Positions 54,598 to 64,000 of a stretch of DNA of 64,000 nt are shown here, piece by piece. The position numbers and the translations under genes are program-made. The notes below the pieces were generated by a model. The model worked only from the letters and a program-made list of their open reading frames with translations. It searched no databases and had not been told where the DNA came from. The DNA comes from an uncultured Pelagibacteraceae bacterium. GTDB taxonomy: Bacteria; Pseudomonadota; Alphaproteobacteria; Pelagibacterales; Pelagibacteraceae. The stretch is from assembly GCA_902594335.1 (NCBI GenBank), contig CACJLY010000004.1:58881-122880 (forward strand), written 5' to 3'. Within the stretch, counting starts at the first letter, position 1. Every line of letters starts with the position of its first letter.

Positions 54598-55636
54598 TTT
54601 AATTTTATATATATTTATTTTAACTTTTGGGATAGCTGCGCCATTTATATTTCCAGCTTTTAAAGTTCAGTTATCAATTCTTTGTATTTTAATAATTCTA
54701 GCTCTAACCTGGAATGTTCAAGGTGGAGAAATGGGATACAATACTTTTGGTAACATTCTTTTTTATGGACTGGGAATGTATCTTTGTGCCTCAGTACAAG
54801 TTGGAATGTTTTTTCCATTGGCAGAGTGGACTGAAGGAGGCGGCGAGAAAACATTTGTTCATACTCCAACACAGTTTTTTCAAGGAATGGCTGTTGGCCT
54901 AGCTGTGGCTGCTGTAGTACCAGCGATAGTAGCTGGACTAATAGGTTATTCAATTTTAGGATTGAGAGGACACTATTTTGCCATTTGTACGTTGGGTTTA
55001 GGAGTTGCAGCTGGAGAAATATCTGGTGGTATAGAAATTATAGGAGCAGGACAAGGTTTTACAACTCCTCCATTTCCAAACATTGGTAGCTTAGAAGCAA
55101 GAGGAGAATTTTTTTATTTTTGTAGTTTCATAGTTTTGGTTCTTACATTTATTGCAATTAAGGCAATTTATTCAACAAGATTTAAATTGGTGCTTAATGC
55201 CATAAGAGATAATGAAGATAAAGCAGAGGCGATGGGAATTCAAACTATGAAATATAAAATCATAGGTTGGATGATCTCTGCATTTTTCTGTGGTTTAGCA
55301 GGTGGAATTATGGGTGGACTTGTCGGCTATATAGACTCAACAGATGTAGCATTTGATGGAAGAGAAATGGGAGTATTTATGGTGCTGATGGCAATATTAG
55401 GCGGTAAAGGAACTTTATGGGGACCTGTTATTGGAGCAACAGTATTTCATATATTTAAAGAGGGGTTTTGGACTTTTTTCCTAGGGTGGCAGTATGTTGC
55501 GCTAGGAGTTTTAATTATTGTAATAGTTATTTATTTCCCTGAAGGAATTATGGGATGGTTAAGAGAAAAATATCCTGAAAGATTTGGTGAGGTAGTTGAT
55601 GAAGCCGATCGAAAGGCCCAGGTAGAACTCAAATGA
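54584..55636 (+). CDS. Branched-chain amino acid-type ABC permease (LivM-like)
   Basis: Start set at MNKNNLILYIFILTFG; LRGHYFAICTLGLGVAAGEI, LNAIRDNEDKAEAMGI. Confidence 0.92.
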   Translation: MNKNNLILYIFILTFGIAAPFIFPAFKVQLSILCILIILALTWNVQGGEMGYNTFGNILFYGLGMYLCASVQVGMFFPLAEWTEGGGEKTFVHTPTQFFQGMAVGLAVAAVVPAIVAGLIGYSILGLRGHYFAICTLGLGVAAGEISGGIEIIGAGQGFTTPPFPNIGSLEARGEFFYFCSFIVLVLTFIAIKAIYSTRFKLVLNAIRDNEDKAEAMGIQTMKYKIIGWMISAFFCGLAGGIMGGLVGYIDSTDVAFDGREMGVFMVLMAILGGKGTLWGPVIGATVFHIFKEGFWTFFLGWQYVALGVLIIVIVIYFPEGIMGWLREKYPERFGEVVDEADRKAQVELK

Positions 55637-56373
55637 GTATTCTCGAAGTAAATAATGTAAGTAAATCTTTTGGAGGGGTTAAAGCTAATGTTGATATTTC
55701 AATGTCAGTTGAGAAGGGGAAAATTGTTGGATTGATAGGCCCTAATGGATCTGGAAAAACTACATTATTCAATTCTATAGTTGGTACTTATCCTATAGAC
55801 CAGGGATCAATAAAGTTTAATGAAAAAGAAGTTTCAGAATTGCCCGTACCAGTGATTGCAAAACTTGGTTTGTTAAGAACGTTTCAGCAAACAAGAATTT
55901 ATGGAAAATTAAATTGTGTAGACAATATGTTAATAAGTCATAAAGCTAGTGACGAAAGTTTAGTCTCAATATTTTCAACTATCCCAAAAGATTTAACTGA
56001 CAAAGCAGAGAACTTATTAAACTTTGTTGGACTATATCAAAAAAGAAAATTAAGAGCCGGAGATCTTTCATTTGGACAACAGAAATTATTAGAGCTTGCT
56101 ATGGCATTAATGAATGAGCCAGAGATGTTATTATTAGATGAACCAACAGCAGGAATAAATCCAACATTAATAAATGGAATTATTGATAGATTAATAAAAG
56201 TGAATCAAGACTTTGGTATTACTCTTTTAGTAATAGAGCATAATATGAGAGTAATTATGCAATTAGCAGAAAGTATTTTTTGCCTAGCACACGGAAAAAT
56301 GCTTGCTAATGGAACACCAGATGAAATTAAAAATGATAAGCGAGTAATAGACGCTTATTTAGGAGCACAATAA
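55633..56373 (+). CDS. Branched-chain amino acid-type ABC ATPase (LivG-like)
   Basis: GPNGSGKTTLFNSIVG, RTFQQTRIYGKLN, LLLDEPTAGINP. Confidence 0.94.
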   Translation: MSILEVNNVSKSFGGVKANVDISMSVEKGKIVGLIGPNGSGKTTLFNSIVGTYPIDQGSIKFNEKEVSELPVPVIAKLGLLRTFQQTRIYGKLNCVDNMLISHKASDESLVSIFSTIPKDLTDKAENLLNFVGLYQKRKLRAGDLSFGQQKLLELAMALMNEPEMLLLDEPTAGINPTLINGIIDRLIKVNQDFGITLLVIEHNMRVIMQLAESIFCLAHGKMLANGTPDEIKNDKRVIDAYLGAQ

Positions 56374-57158
56374 TGGCTAATCAATATGAAGTATTAGGTA
56401 AAGCACCTGGTGCTGAGGATTTAAAAAAACTTTCTGAGGATAACATTCACTTAACAATTAAAGGTTTATCAGCTGGCTATGGTAAAATGGAAATTCTACA
56501 TAATTTAGATTTGTTTGTCAGCAAGGCACAATCGTTATGCTTGATAGGTCCTAATGGAGCAGGTAAATCAACAATTCTTCATTCAATATATGGTTTTACG
56601 AATATTTTTTCTGGTAAAATCGAAGTTGATGGCAAAGAAATAACAAACCTTACACCTGCAGAGAAACTAAAATCTCAAGGAATAGCTTATATTCTTCAAG
56701 ATAATTCTGTTTTTCCAGACATGACTGTAGAAGAAAACCTTTTAATGGGTGGATATATAAAAGATAAAACTGAAGAGTCATTTGAGGAAGCCGAGAGAGT
56801 TCTTCAGAAATATGAGAGATTAAGAAATAGAAGAAACCAACCAGCTAAAGTTTTGTCTGGTGGTGAGAGAAGATTGTTAGAAATATCTAGAGCTTTAGTA
56901 ATGAAACCATCTATTTTATTAGTTGATGAACCTTCAATTGGATTAGAACCAAGATATATTCAAATGGTATTTGAAATATTAGATGATCTTCAAAAAAATG
57001 AGAAAAAAACAATTATATTGGTTGAACAAAATGCCAAAAAGGGTTTGGAGTTTGCCGACATTGGATATGTTTTAGTTTCTGGACAAACTGCTATTGCAGG
57101 TAAAGGAGATGAACTTCTAAATAATCCAGATGTGGGTCGTCTATTTTTAGGCGGTTGA
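56373..57158 (+). CDS. Branched-chain amino acid-type ABC ATPase (LivF-like)
   Basis: GPNGAGKSTILHSIYG, LSGGERRLLEISRALV, LVDEPSIGLEP. Confidence 0.94.
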   Translation: MANQYEVLGKAPGAEDLKKLSEDNIHLTIKGLSAGYGKMEILHNLDLFVSKAQSLCLIGPNGAGKSTILHSIYGFTNIFSGKIEVDGKEITNLTPAEKLKSQGIAYILQDNSVFPDMTVEENLLMGGYIKDKTEESFEEAERVLQKYERLRNRRNQPAKVLSGGERRLLEISRALVMKPSILLVDEPSIGLEPRYIQMVFEILDDLQKNEKKTIILVEQNAKKGLEFADIGYVLVSGQTAIAGKGDELLNNPDVGRLFLGG

Positions 57159-57862
57159 TGATCAACTCCAAATATTTTCTTCAAGGAATACTTGCATCAA
57201 AAAAGTTTGATAGTCCAGCTATTGCCTTGGGTGCGAGTTTTGTTGCAATCGGTGCTTTGCTTAAAAATTTAGGTTTTACTATTCAAGAAAGTATATTTTC
57301 AACCCTGTTAACTTATGCTCTTCCAGGATCTTTAGTTATGGCAGAGTCTATGTTAATTGGTGCCTCACTTGTAAATATTTTTCTTGCAGTATGGTTGGTT
57401 AACTCAAGACTTTATCCAATGACAGTTTCAATTATGCCATTATTAAAACATGAAAGCCAACCAAGATGGAAATATTACTTATCATGTCATTTTGTTGCTG
57501 TTTCATCGTGGTTGATCTTAAAAAGTAACTATGAGGAAATAGAAAGGAAATACAGAATAGATTTTTGGATTGGTATAGGAACAGCTACATGGTTAGTTGC
57601 AATTTTTTCAACCATTATTGGTTATTATGCTTCTGATTTTTTAAATAGAGATATGATTATTGCTCTAGCGATAATAAACCCAATTTATTTTATGTGTGCA
57701 ATGATAGGTGTAATGAAAACAGTACAACTTACATCTGCAATTTTACTTGGTGCATTATTAGGACCTATTTTTTATTTTATTTCTCCCGAGTGGTGTGTAC
57801 TTATCGGTGGGTTAGTTGCTGGGACAATTTCTTATTTTATAGGAGAAAAATATGGCAATTAA
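57155..57862 (+). CDS. azlC: AzlC-family branched-chain amino acid permease
   Basis: ALPGSLVMAESMLIGASLVNIFLAVWLVNSRLYPMTVSIMPLL; followed by azlD-like gene. Confidence 0.88.
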   Translation: MMINSKYFLQGILASKKFDSPAIALGASFVAIGALLKNLGFTIQESIFSTLLTYALPGSLVMAESMLIGASLVNIFLAVWLVNSRLYPMTVSIMPLLKHESQPRWKYYLSCHFVAVSSWLILKSNYEEIERKYRIDFWIGIGTATWLVAIFSTIIGYYASDFLNRDMIIALAIINPIYFMCAMIGVMKTVQLTSAILLGALLGPIFYFISPEWCVLIGGLVAGTISYFIGEKYGN

Positions 57863-58178
57863 TATAGTTTTAGCAATAATAGTAACTTCCTTAGCAACTT
57901 ATTTATCTAGATTTCTTGGAGCATTAACCTCAGAAAAAATTAGTGAAAAATCTAAAATTTATAGATGGTTTAATTGTATAGCATATTCAACTTTAGCTGC
58001 CTTAATTTCAAGAATACTCATATTTCCGTCAGGAGACCTTTCCGAAGTCAACTATCTTTTAAGGATAATTGTAATTTTATTATCAATATTAATTTTTTAT
58101 GTCACAAAAAGAAATTTAGTTTATCCAACAGTATTATCTGCTATAATTTTGGCTGCATTAAATAGTTTTGCGGTATGA
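57852..58178 (+). CDS. azlD: AzlD-like small subunit
   Basis: 108 aa hydrophobic protein overlapping the azlC end; ATYLSRFLGAL. Confidence 0.8.
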   Translation: MAINIVLAIIVTSLATYLSRFLGALTSEKISEKSKIYRWFNCIAYSTLAALISRILIFPSGDLSEVNYLLRIIVILLSILIFYVTKRNLVYPTVLSAIILAALNSFAV

Positions 58179-58687
58179 AAAAACTTATTTTTATTATATT
58201 TTTTTTAATTTTTAGCAGCAATGTAAACGCTGGTTGTGATGATCCTATAACTGATGGTGTAGATTACACAAAATGCAAATTTTCAGATGGTCAAGATTTA
58301 CAAGGTAGTTACCTTCCTAATTCAAATCTGTCTTTTGCAAGTTTTATCCAAGTAAATTTTGACAAAAGTATAATGATGAATTCAAATCTTTCATTTGGCA
58401 CATTTTCTGAGTCATCGTTTATTAGAGCGAATTTGTATGAGTCAATTTTAACAGGTGCGAACCTTGAACTTTCAAATTTCTCGAGTGCTAATTTAACAAG
58501 AGTGGACTTCATGGGATCTACATTGATTGATACAAATTTTCAAAATTCAAACTTAATGGAAGCAAATTTTACGTCTTCAAATATTTTAAATGCAAATTTT
58601 GATGGAGCTAACCTTATAGGTGCGACCTGGACTAATGGTGAAATTTGTGGACCAGACTCAATAGGAATTTGCAATAAAATAAATTAA
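58175..58687 (+). CDS. Secreted pentapeptide-repeat protein
   Basis: Signal peptide MKKLIFIIFFLIFSSNVNAG; tandem A/S-N-F/L-type repeats (ANLYESILTGANLELSNFSSANLTRVDF...). Confidence 0.88.
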   Translation: MKKLIFIIFFLIFSSNVNAGCDDPITDGVDYTKCKFSDGQDLQGSYLPNSNLSFASFIQVNFDKSIMMNSNLSFGTFSESSFIRANLYESILTGANLELSNFSSANLTRVDFMGSTLIDTNFQNSNLMEANFTSSNILNANFDGANLIGATWTNGEICGPDSIGICNKIN

Positions 58688-59607
58688 TGCAAGATTTAAA
58701 ACAAATAGATGGATTTGATATATCCTTTCATGAAAAATCAAAAAGAATTATAAATATTAAAATTGAAGACGAAATAATTGAAAGACTTATATTTCCGTTT
58801 AAAAAATTTGATATTACGGCACTCGAATATAAACCTTTTACACGTTTCACAATTGCAAAAAGTTTAGATGAGACTACATCTCATGAGCTGGGTAAACTTT
58901 TAAACCATATATTAAAAAATAGAAATACAGGATGTTTCATAATAGGACCAAAAAATATTTCATCTAAAATTGATCAAACATTTTTAATTAAATTATCTAC
59001 AGCAATTACTCATTTAATTGGTAACCCTAATCATGACTCAATGGCAGGAAAATATTATGCGAGATTTCATGTAAAGCATGAGGATAATAGCGACTCTTAT
59101 TTAAGAAAAGCATATATAAACATGGATCTTCATACTGACGGCACTTATGTAAAAGAGACTACCGATTGGATATTGATGTCAAAATTAGAGGAAGAAAATG
59201 TAGATGGCGGAGAAACTGCTTTATTACATCTAGATGATTGGGAACATTTGTCAGATTTAGTAAATGATGAAGTTGGTAAACAAGATTTTATTTGGGGTTC
59301 TCCTAAAAGTAAAAATGTTGGTTATAAAGTTGAACATCCAGTTTTTTCAAAAGATCAAAATGGAGAACCTACAATTTCTTATATAGACCAATTTCCAGAA
59401 CCAAAAAATATGAAGCAAGGTTTATTTCTTCAAAAATTATCAGATTCATTAGAGGGAAGCCAAAATAAAATTGTAACCTCTCTACCGGTGGGTAGTGCTA
59501 TAGTTGCAAATAATTACTTTTGGCTACATGGCAGAAAACCATTCAAAGAAAATAAAAAATTATCAAGGGAATTGCTTAGAATTAGAGGTTCCTTTTTTAA
59601 TAATTAA
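58687..59607 (+). CDS. CsiD/GlaH-family Fe(II)/2-oxoglutarate dioxygenase (glutarate 2-hydroxylase-like)
   Basis: ALEYKPFTRFTIAK, AITHLIGNPNHDSMAGKYYARFHVKHEDNSDSYLR, DLHTDGTYVKETTDWILMSKLEEENVDGGETALLHLDDWEHL, NNYFWLHGRKPF, closely resembling E. coli CsiD from memory. Confidence 0.9.
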   Translation: MQDLKQIDGFDISFHEKSKRIINIKIEDEIIERLIFPFKKFDITALEYKPFTRFTIAKSLDETTSHELGKLLNHILKNRNTGCFIIGPKNISSKIDQTFLIKLSTAITHLIGNPNHDSMAGKYYARFHVKHEDNSDSYLRKAYINMDLHTDGTYVKETTDWILMSKLEEENVDGGETALLHLDDWEHLSDLVNDEVGKQDFIWGSPKSKNVGYKVEHPVFSKDQNGEPTISYIDQFPEPKNMKQGLFLQKLSDSLEGSQNKIVTSLPVGSAIVANNYFWLHGRKPFKENKKLSRELLRIRGSFFNN

Positions 59608-59624
59608 GTATAGTAATTACTTCT

Positions 59625-60395
59625 ATGAAACTTGGTTTTATAGGAACTGGAAAAATAACTGAATCAGTTGTTACAGGTATTTCTTCGTCAAAAATTAAAT
59701 ATTCTAAGATTTTAGTTTCACCTAGGAATCTTTCTGTCGCAAAAAAATTATCAAAAAATAATAAAAAAGTAAGTATTGGTAAGTCAAATCAAGAAATTAT
59801 TAATAGTTGTGATTGGATTTTTCTTGCAGTTACCCCTACAGTTGGAGAGGAAATAATCAAAACGCTAAAATTTAAGTCTAACCAAACAATAATAAGTTTT
59901 ATCTCAACAATTACCTTACCTAGACTAAAGAAATTAATTAATGTTAATGCAAAAATTTTTAGAGCTATACCACTTCCACCAATATCATTTAGAAAGGGAC
60001 CAGTTCCAGTTTTTCCACCAAATAAAACAATAAAAAACTTTTTTAATAAACTTGGAACAACAGTTGAAATCAATAATGAAAAGTTATCCAAAAACTTTTG
60101 GTCGACATCAGGAATGATGGCTCCATTTTATGAATTATTAAATACCATGTCTAATTGGCTCGTACAACGAGGTGTTAAAAAAGATAAAGCTCAAAAATAT
60201 ATAACTTCACTGTTTGTTGCATTGTCTGAAGACGCATTAAGAAACTCTGATAAGGATTTAAAATTTTTGGTTAAAGAGTCTCAAACTCCCAAAGGATTAA
60301 ATGAACAAGGAGTACAAGAACTTAGAAAAGCAGGTTTTTATAAGTCTACAGAGAAAACATTAAATAGTATTCTTAAAAGACTTAACAAAGTATAA
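59625..60395 (+). CDS. Pyrroline-5-carboxylate reductase-like protein (ProC family)
   Basis: LGFIGTGKITESVVTGI; IFRAIPLPPISFRKGPVPVF in the place of the ProC VRxMPN region. Confidence 0.8.
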   Translation: MKLGFIGTGKITESVVTGISSSKIKYSKILVSPRNLSVAKKLSKNNKKVSIGKSNQEIINSCDWIFLAVTPTVGEEIIKTLKFKSNQTIISFISTITLPRLKKLINVNAKIFRAIPLPPISFRKGPVPVFPPNKTIKNFFNKLGTTVEINNEKLSKNFWSTSGMMAPFYELLNTMSNWLVQRGVKKDKAQKYITSLFVALSEDALRNSDKDLKFLVKESQTPKGLNEQGVQELRKAGFYKSTEKTLNSILKRLNKV

Positions 60396-60401
60396 TTCTC
60401 T

Positions 60402-61199
60402 ATGTCATCAGATTTAAATATTCTGAAAATAGAAAATATCTCAAAATATTTTGGAGGCCTTGCTGCCGTATCTAATTGTTCATTAACCATTAAAAGAGGC
60501 ACAATAACGGGAATTATTGGTCCAAACGGATCAGGAAAAACAACTCTATTTAATCTTATTGCAGGAAATTTAAAATCCACAAAAGGTAATGTTTTTTTTA
60601 ATAATGAAAATATAACGGATATACCATCTCACGAATTATTTTCAAAAGGACTTCTAAGAACTTTTCAAATTGCACATGAATTCTCTAATCTTACCGTCTT
60701 AGAAAATTTAATGATGGTTCCAGGAAGCCAAACTGGAGAAATACTGTTAAATGCATTTATAAAGCCTAAACTTATTAAAGAAGAGGAAGAGCAAATTAGA
60801 CTTAAAGCTTATGACGTAGCGGAATTTTTAAATTTAAAGCACTTAGCTAATGAAAGGGCAGGAAATCTTTCAGGAGGTCAAAAAAAATTACTAGAATTGG
60901 GAAGAACCATGATGGTAGATGCCAAATTAGTTTTATTAGATGAGGTAGGAGCGGGTGTTAATAGAACACTATTAAAAGACCTGGGAACTGCAATTTTAAG
61001 ACTTAATAAGGAAAAAAATTATACATTTTGTATGATCGAACACGATATGGATTTCATTAGTAGGATGTGCGACCCAGTAATTGTAATGTCAGAGGGTTCA
61101 GTTCTATTTGAAGGAACTTCTGATGAAGTAAAAAAAAATGAGCAAGTTATAGAAAGCTATCTTGGTAGAGGAAAAAAAATTAATGGAGAAACTAGCTGA
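60402..61199 (+). CDS. Second branched-chain amino acid-type ABC ATPase (LivG-like)
   Basis: GPNGSGKTTLFNLIAG, LSGGQKKLLELGRTMM, LVLLDEVGAGVN. Confidence 0.93.
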   Translation: MSSDLNILKIENISKYFGGLAAVSNCSLTIKRGTITGIIGPNGSGKTTLFNLIAGNLKSTKGNVFFNNENITDIPSHELFSKGLLRTFQIAHEFSNLTVLENLMMVPGSQTGEILLNAFIKPKLIKEEEEQIRLKAYDVAEFLNLKHLANERAGNLSGGQKKLLELGRTMMVDAKLVLLDEVGAGVNRTLLKDLGTAILRLNKEKNYTFCMIEHDMDFISRMCDPVIVMSEGSVLFEGTSDEVKKNEQVIESYLGRGKKINGETS

Positions 61200-61906
61200 T
61201 GGCATTTTTTGAGGGAAATAATATGACAGGTGGCTATGGAGATGGTCCAGATATTATTAATTCTTGTACAATTAATGTTAACAAAGGGGAAATTGTTGCA
61301 ATACTAGGTCCAAATGGTGCTGGAAAATCTACTGCTATGAAAGCAATGTTAGGTTTGTTAAATTTAAAATCTGGAAGTGTAGTTGTAGAAGATCAAGACA
61401 TATCCAATTTTTCTCCACAAGAGAGAGTTCAAAGGGGAATCTCTTTTGTGCCACAGACAAAAAATGTTTTTTCAGAATTGACTGTAAGAGAAAATCTTGA
61501 AATAGGTGGATTTCTTAGAAAAGATAATATCCATATTGTCATCAATCAAATATACGAATTATTTCCAATTTTAGCAGAAAAAAGAGACCAAGTTGTTGGA
61601 CAATTATCTGGCGGTCAAAGACAGCAAGTAGCCTTAGGAAGAGCTTTAATGATACAGCCATCAGTTTTAATGTTAGATGAACCAACTGCTGGTGTTTCAC
61701 CTATTGTGATGGATGAGCTGTTCGAACATATCGTTAAAGTTAAAAAAACTGGAGTAGCAATAATTATGGTAGAACAAAATGCAAAACAAGCACTTAGCAT
61801 ATCAGACCGTGGTTATGTTTTAGTAACTGGTGAAAATAAATTTGAGGGTTCTGGACAGGAATTGCTAAATGATCCAGAAGTAAGAAGGTCATTTTTAGGA
61901 GCTTAA
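61199..61906 (+). CDS. Second branched-chain amino acid-type ABC ATPase (LivF-like)
   Basis: GPNGAGKSTAMKAMLG, LSGGQRQQVALGRALM, LMLDEPTAGVSP. Confidence 0.93.
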   Translation: MAFFEGNNMTGGYGDGPDIINSCTINVNKGEIVAILGPNGAGKSTAMKAMLGLLNLKSGSVVVEDQDISNFSPQERVQRGISFVPQTKNVFSELTVRENLEIGGFLRKDNIHIVINQIYELFPILAEKRDQVVGQLSGGQRQQVALGRALMIQPSVLMLDEPTAGVSPIVMDELFEHIVKVKKTGVAIIMVEQNAKQALSISDRGYVLVTGENKFEGSGQELLNDPEVRRSFLGA

Positions 61907-61908
61907 TT

Positions 61909-62919
61909 ATGGATTTTATCAATGCAATTATTGTATTATTGAATTACACAATATTACCTGCATTAACTTATGGGTCTCAATTAGCATTGGGGGCAATATT
62001 TGTTACCCTTATATATGGAATTTTGAGATTTGCTAATTTTGCAACAGGAGACATGATGTCTTTTGGTACTATGTTTGCAGTTTTATTTACTTATTATCTG
62101 CAATCAAAAGGAATAAGTTTTGGTTTTTTACCAACAGCTTTACTTACTATACCTTTTGCTGTTGCAATGATGATATTTTATATGCTCATCATAGATAAAA
62201 CAGTTTTTAGTTATTATAGAATAAATAAAAGTCCTCCAGTGCAATTAGCAATGGTTAGTATTGGTGTTATGTTCGTAACTCAAGCAATTATAAGAATAAT
62301 TATTGGTCCCACTGATAGAAGATTTATGGATGGGGAAAAATTTATCCTAAAAGCGTCAGAATTTAAAGATATGACAGGACTAGCTGAAGGGTTAACAATC
62401 AAATCAACACAAATCATCACTATTGTAGTAACCATTATATTAGTTGCAATCTTATTTTGGTTTTTAAATAAAACAAAAACAGGAACAAGTATGAGAGCTT
62501 ATTCAGATAATGAGGATTTAGCACTGCTCTCAGGAATAGATCCAAAAAAAGTAGTTCTTATAACTTGGATAATCGCAGGAATTTTAGCTACTATTGGAGG
62601 CGTATTATATGGCTTAGATAAAAGCTACAGACCTTTTGTATATTTTAACAATATGCTTCCTATATTTGCTGCAGCAATAGCGGGAGGTATTGGCAATCCT
62701 TATGGTGCTTTTCTTGGAGGATATTTAATTGCATTTGCAGAAATATTTCTCACTTATGCATATAAAAGATTTTTCATTTATATTTTACCAGAACAACTGG
62801 AGCCAAACTCCTTGATGCAACTTTTATCTACAGACTACAAGTTTGCAATTTCATTCTCAATTTTGGTTATTGTCTTAGTATTTAGACCATCAGGAATTTT
62901 TGAAGGAAAGAAAATATGA
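61909..62919 (+). CDS. Second branched-chain amino acid-type ABC permease (LivH-like)
   Basis: GAIFVTLIYGILRFANFATGDMMSFGTMFAV; TKTGTSMRAYSDNEDLALLSGIDPKKV. Confidence 0.92.
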   Translation: MDFINAIIVLLNYTILPALTYGSQLALGAIFVTLIYGILRFANFATGDMMSFGTMFAVLFTYYLQSKGISFGFLPTALLTIPFAVAMMIFYMLIIDKTVFSYYRINKSPPVQLAMVSIGVMFVTQAIIRIIIGPTDRRFMDGEKFILKASEFKDMTGLAEGLTIKSTQIITIVVTIILVAILFWFLNKTKTGTSMRAYSDNEDLALLSGIDPKKVVLITWIIAGILATIGGVLYGLDKSYRPFVYFNNMLPIFAAAIAGGIGNPYGAFLGGYLIAFAEIFLTYAYKRFFIYILPEQLEPNSLMQLLSTDYKFAISFSILVIVLVFRPSGIFEGKKI

Positions 62920-64000
62920 AGAATTACTTAAATATCATAATTGCTTATTCAATTATGTTGGGTCTAATAATTTTAGTAGGTGTTTTCCAGTCATGGTCTA
63001 TTGCTTTAACGATTTTTAATTATTGTATGATTTCAGCTGTAATGACTATGGGTGCAAATATTCAATGGGGATATGCAGGTCTTATAAACTTTGGAATAAT
63101 GGGCTACACAGCTTTAGGGGGGTTAGCAGTAGTACTTGTTTCTGTTGCTCCAGTTTCTGAAGCATGGAGTGTTGGGGGAGTAAATATGCTTATGAGTCTT
63201 CTTCTTATAATTTTAATGATATTTTCGGTAAGATATGTTCTCAAAAACATAGAAAAATCAAAGAAAAGAAACTACTTAGTTGCAGGAATAATTATAGTTG
63301 GACTTTTTCTCATCAAAATAATTTCAGGACCAGCAATCGAATTAATAGAGGCTGTTGAGCCAGCTAAAACTGGTTTTTTAGGTGGATTAGGTATGCCGGT
63401 TTTATTCTCTTGGATTGTTGGTGGTTTTTTTGCAGCTGGTTTAGCATTTATAGTTGGAAAAGTTGCATTAGGTTTAAGAGCCGATTATCTAGCCATAGCA
63501 ACATTATTAATAGCAGAAATAGTTGTTTCAATTATTAAACATGAGGATTGGTTAGCGAGAGGTGTAAAAAATGTTATAGGATTAAAGAGACCTGCTCCAT
63601 ACGAAATAGATTTACAAACATCGCCATGGTTTATAGATCTAGTTGAAAAATTTCACTCTACAAAATTATCTTTAACCAATTCACTTACAGAAAGACAAGA
63701 CCTTTTAAACCAATTGGTGATAGACGCGTCTTCAATTTATGTAAAACTTTGTTTTGCTGGATTATTTTTAATAGTAGTTATTATTTTATTGTTAGTTACC
63801 CAAAAAGCACTTTATTCACCTTGGGGAAGAATGATGAGAGCTATAAGAGACAATGAAGAAGCGGCAAGTGCAATGGGTAAGAATGTTGTTAAACAGCATT
63901 TATTTATATTTATCTTAGGTTCAGCCATTGTTGGAATAGCCGGAGCAATGATGGTAACAAATGATGGATTATTCACACCAGGGAGTTACCGACCAATGAG
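62916..64000 (+). CDS. Second branched-chain amino acid-type ABC permease (LivM-like), 3' end cut by window edge
   Basis: Missing from the ORF track because it has no in-window stop. ATGA overlap with the preceding gene; reads MKNYLNIIIAYSIMLGLIILVGVFQSW... NIQWGYAGLINFGIMGYTALGG ... GLRADYLAIATLLIAEIV ... GRMMRAIRDNEEAASAMG. Confidence 0.9.
   Translation, partial: MKNYLNIIIAYSIMLGLIILVGVFQSWSIALTIFNYCMISAVMTMGANIQWGYAGLINFGIMGYTALGGLAVVLVSVAPVSEAWSVGGVNMLMSLLLIILMIFSVRYVLKNIEKSKKRNYLVAGIIIVGLFLIKIISGPAIELIEAVEPAKTGFLGGLGMPVLFSWIVGGFFAAGLAFIVGKVALGLRADYLAIATLLIAEIVVSIIKHEDWLARGVKNVIGLKRPAPYEIDLQTSPWFIDLVEKFHSTKLSLTNSLTERQDLLNQLVIDASSIYVKLCFAGLFLIVVIILLLVTQKALYSPWGRMMRAIRDNEEAASAMGKNVVKQHLFIFILGSAIVGIAGAMMVTNDGLFTPGSYRPM

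Overview
This 64-kb window is AT-rich and densely packed. It looks like a streamlined marine alphaproteobacterium of the SAR11/Pelagibacter type (inference from gene content, AT richness, very short intergenic gaps and a permuted tmRNA). It carries about 60 protein genes, two tRNAs (Arg-TCG, Leu-GAG) and a two-piece permuted tmRNA on the minus strand at about 20668-20925 that the ORF track does not show. Most of the window is housekeeping: thiD, purA, rpoH, rluD, xseB-ispA-dxs, aroC, pdxH, ispB-like, sppA-like, glyQS, ppdK, nadC-nadA, thyX, mrp, hflKC-htrA-miaA, ilvBHC-leuA and mreBCD-mrdA-rodA. There is a small sugar/glycan block (20972-24738) next to tRNA-Leu/tmRNA, an amino-acid catabolism/transport region (41788-52129), and a long transport block (52223-64000). 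That last block has two branched-chain-type ABC cassettes flanking azlCD, a secreted pentapeptide-repeat protein, a CsiD/GlaH-like dioxygenase and a ProC-like reductase. I found no CRISPR array, transposase, prophage or convincing defence system. The best leads are the tmRNA (tag ANESYALAA), a ColD/RfbH-type aminotransferase fold with His in place of the PLP lysine, a possible structured leader in front of a LysE-family gene, a 60-aa ORF coupled between livH and livM, convergent genes sharing stop codons, and the CsiD/pentapeptide/AzlCD transport block. All calls are from reading the sequence; no database search was run.
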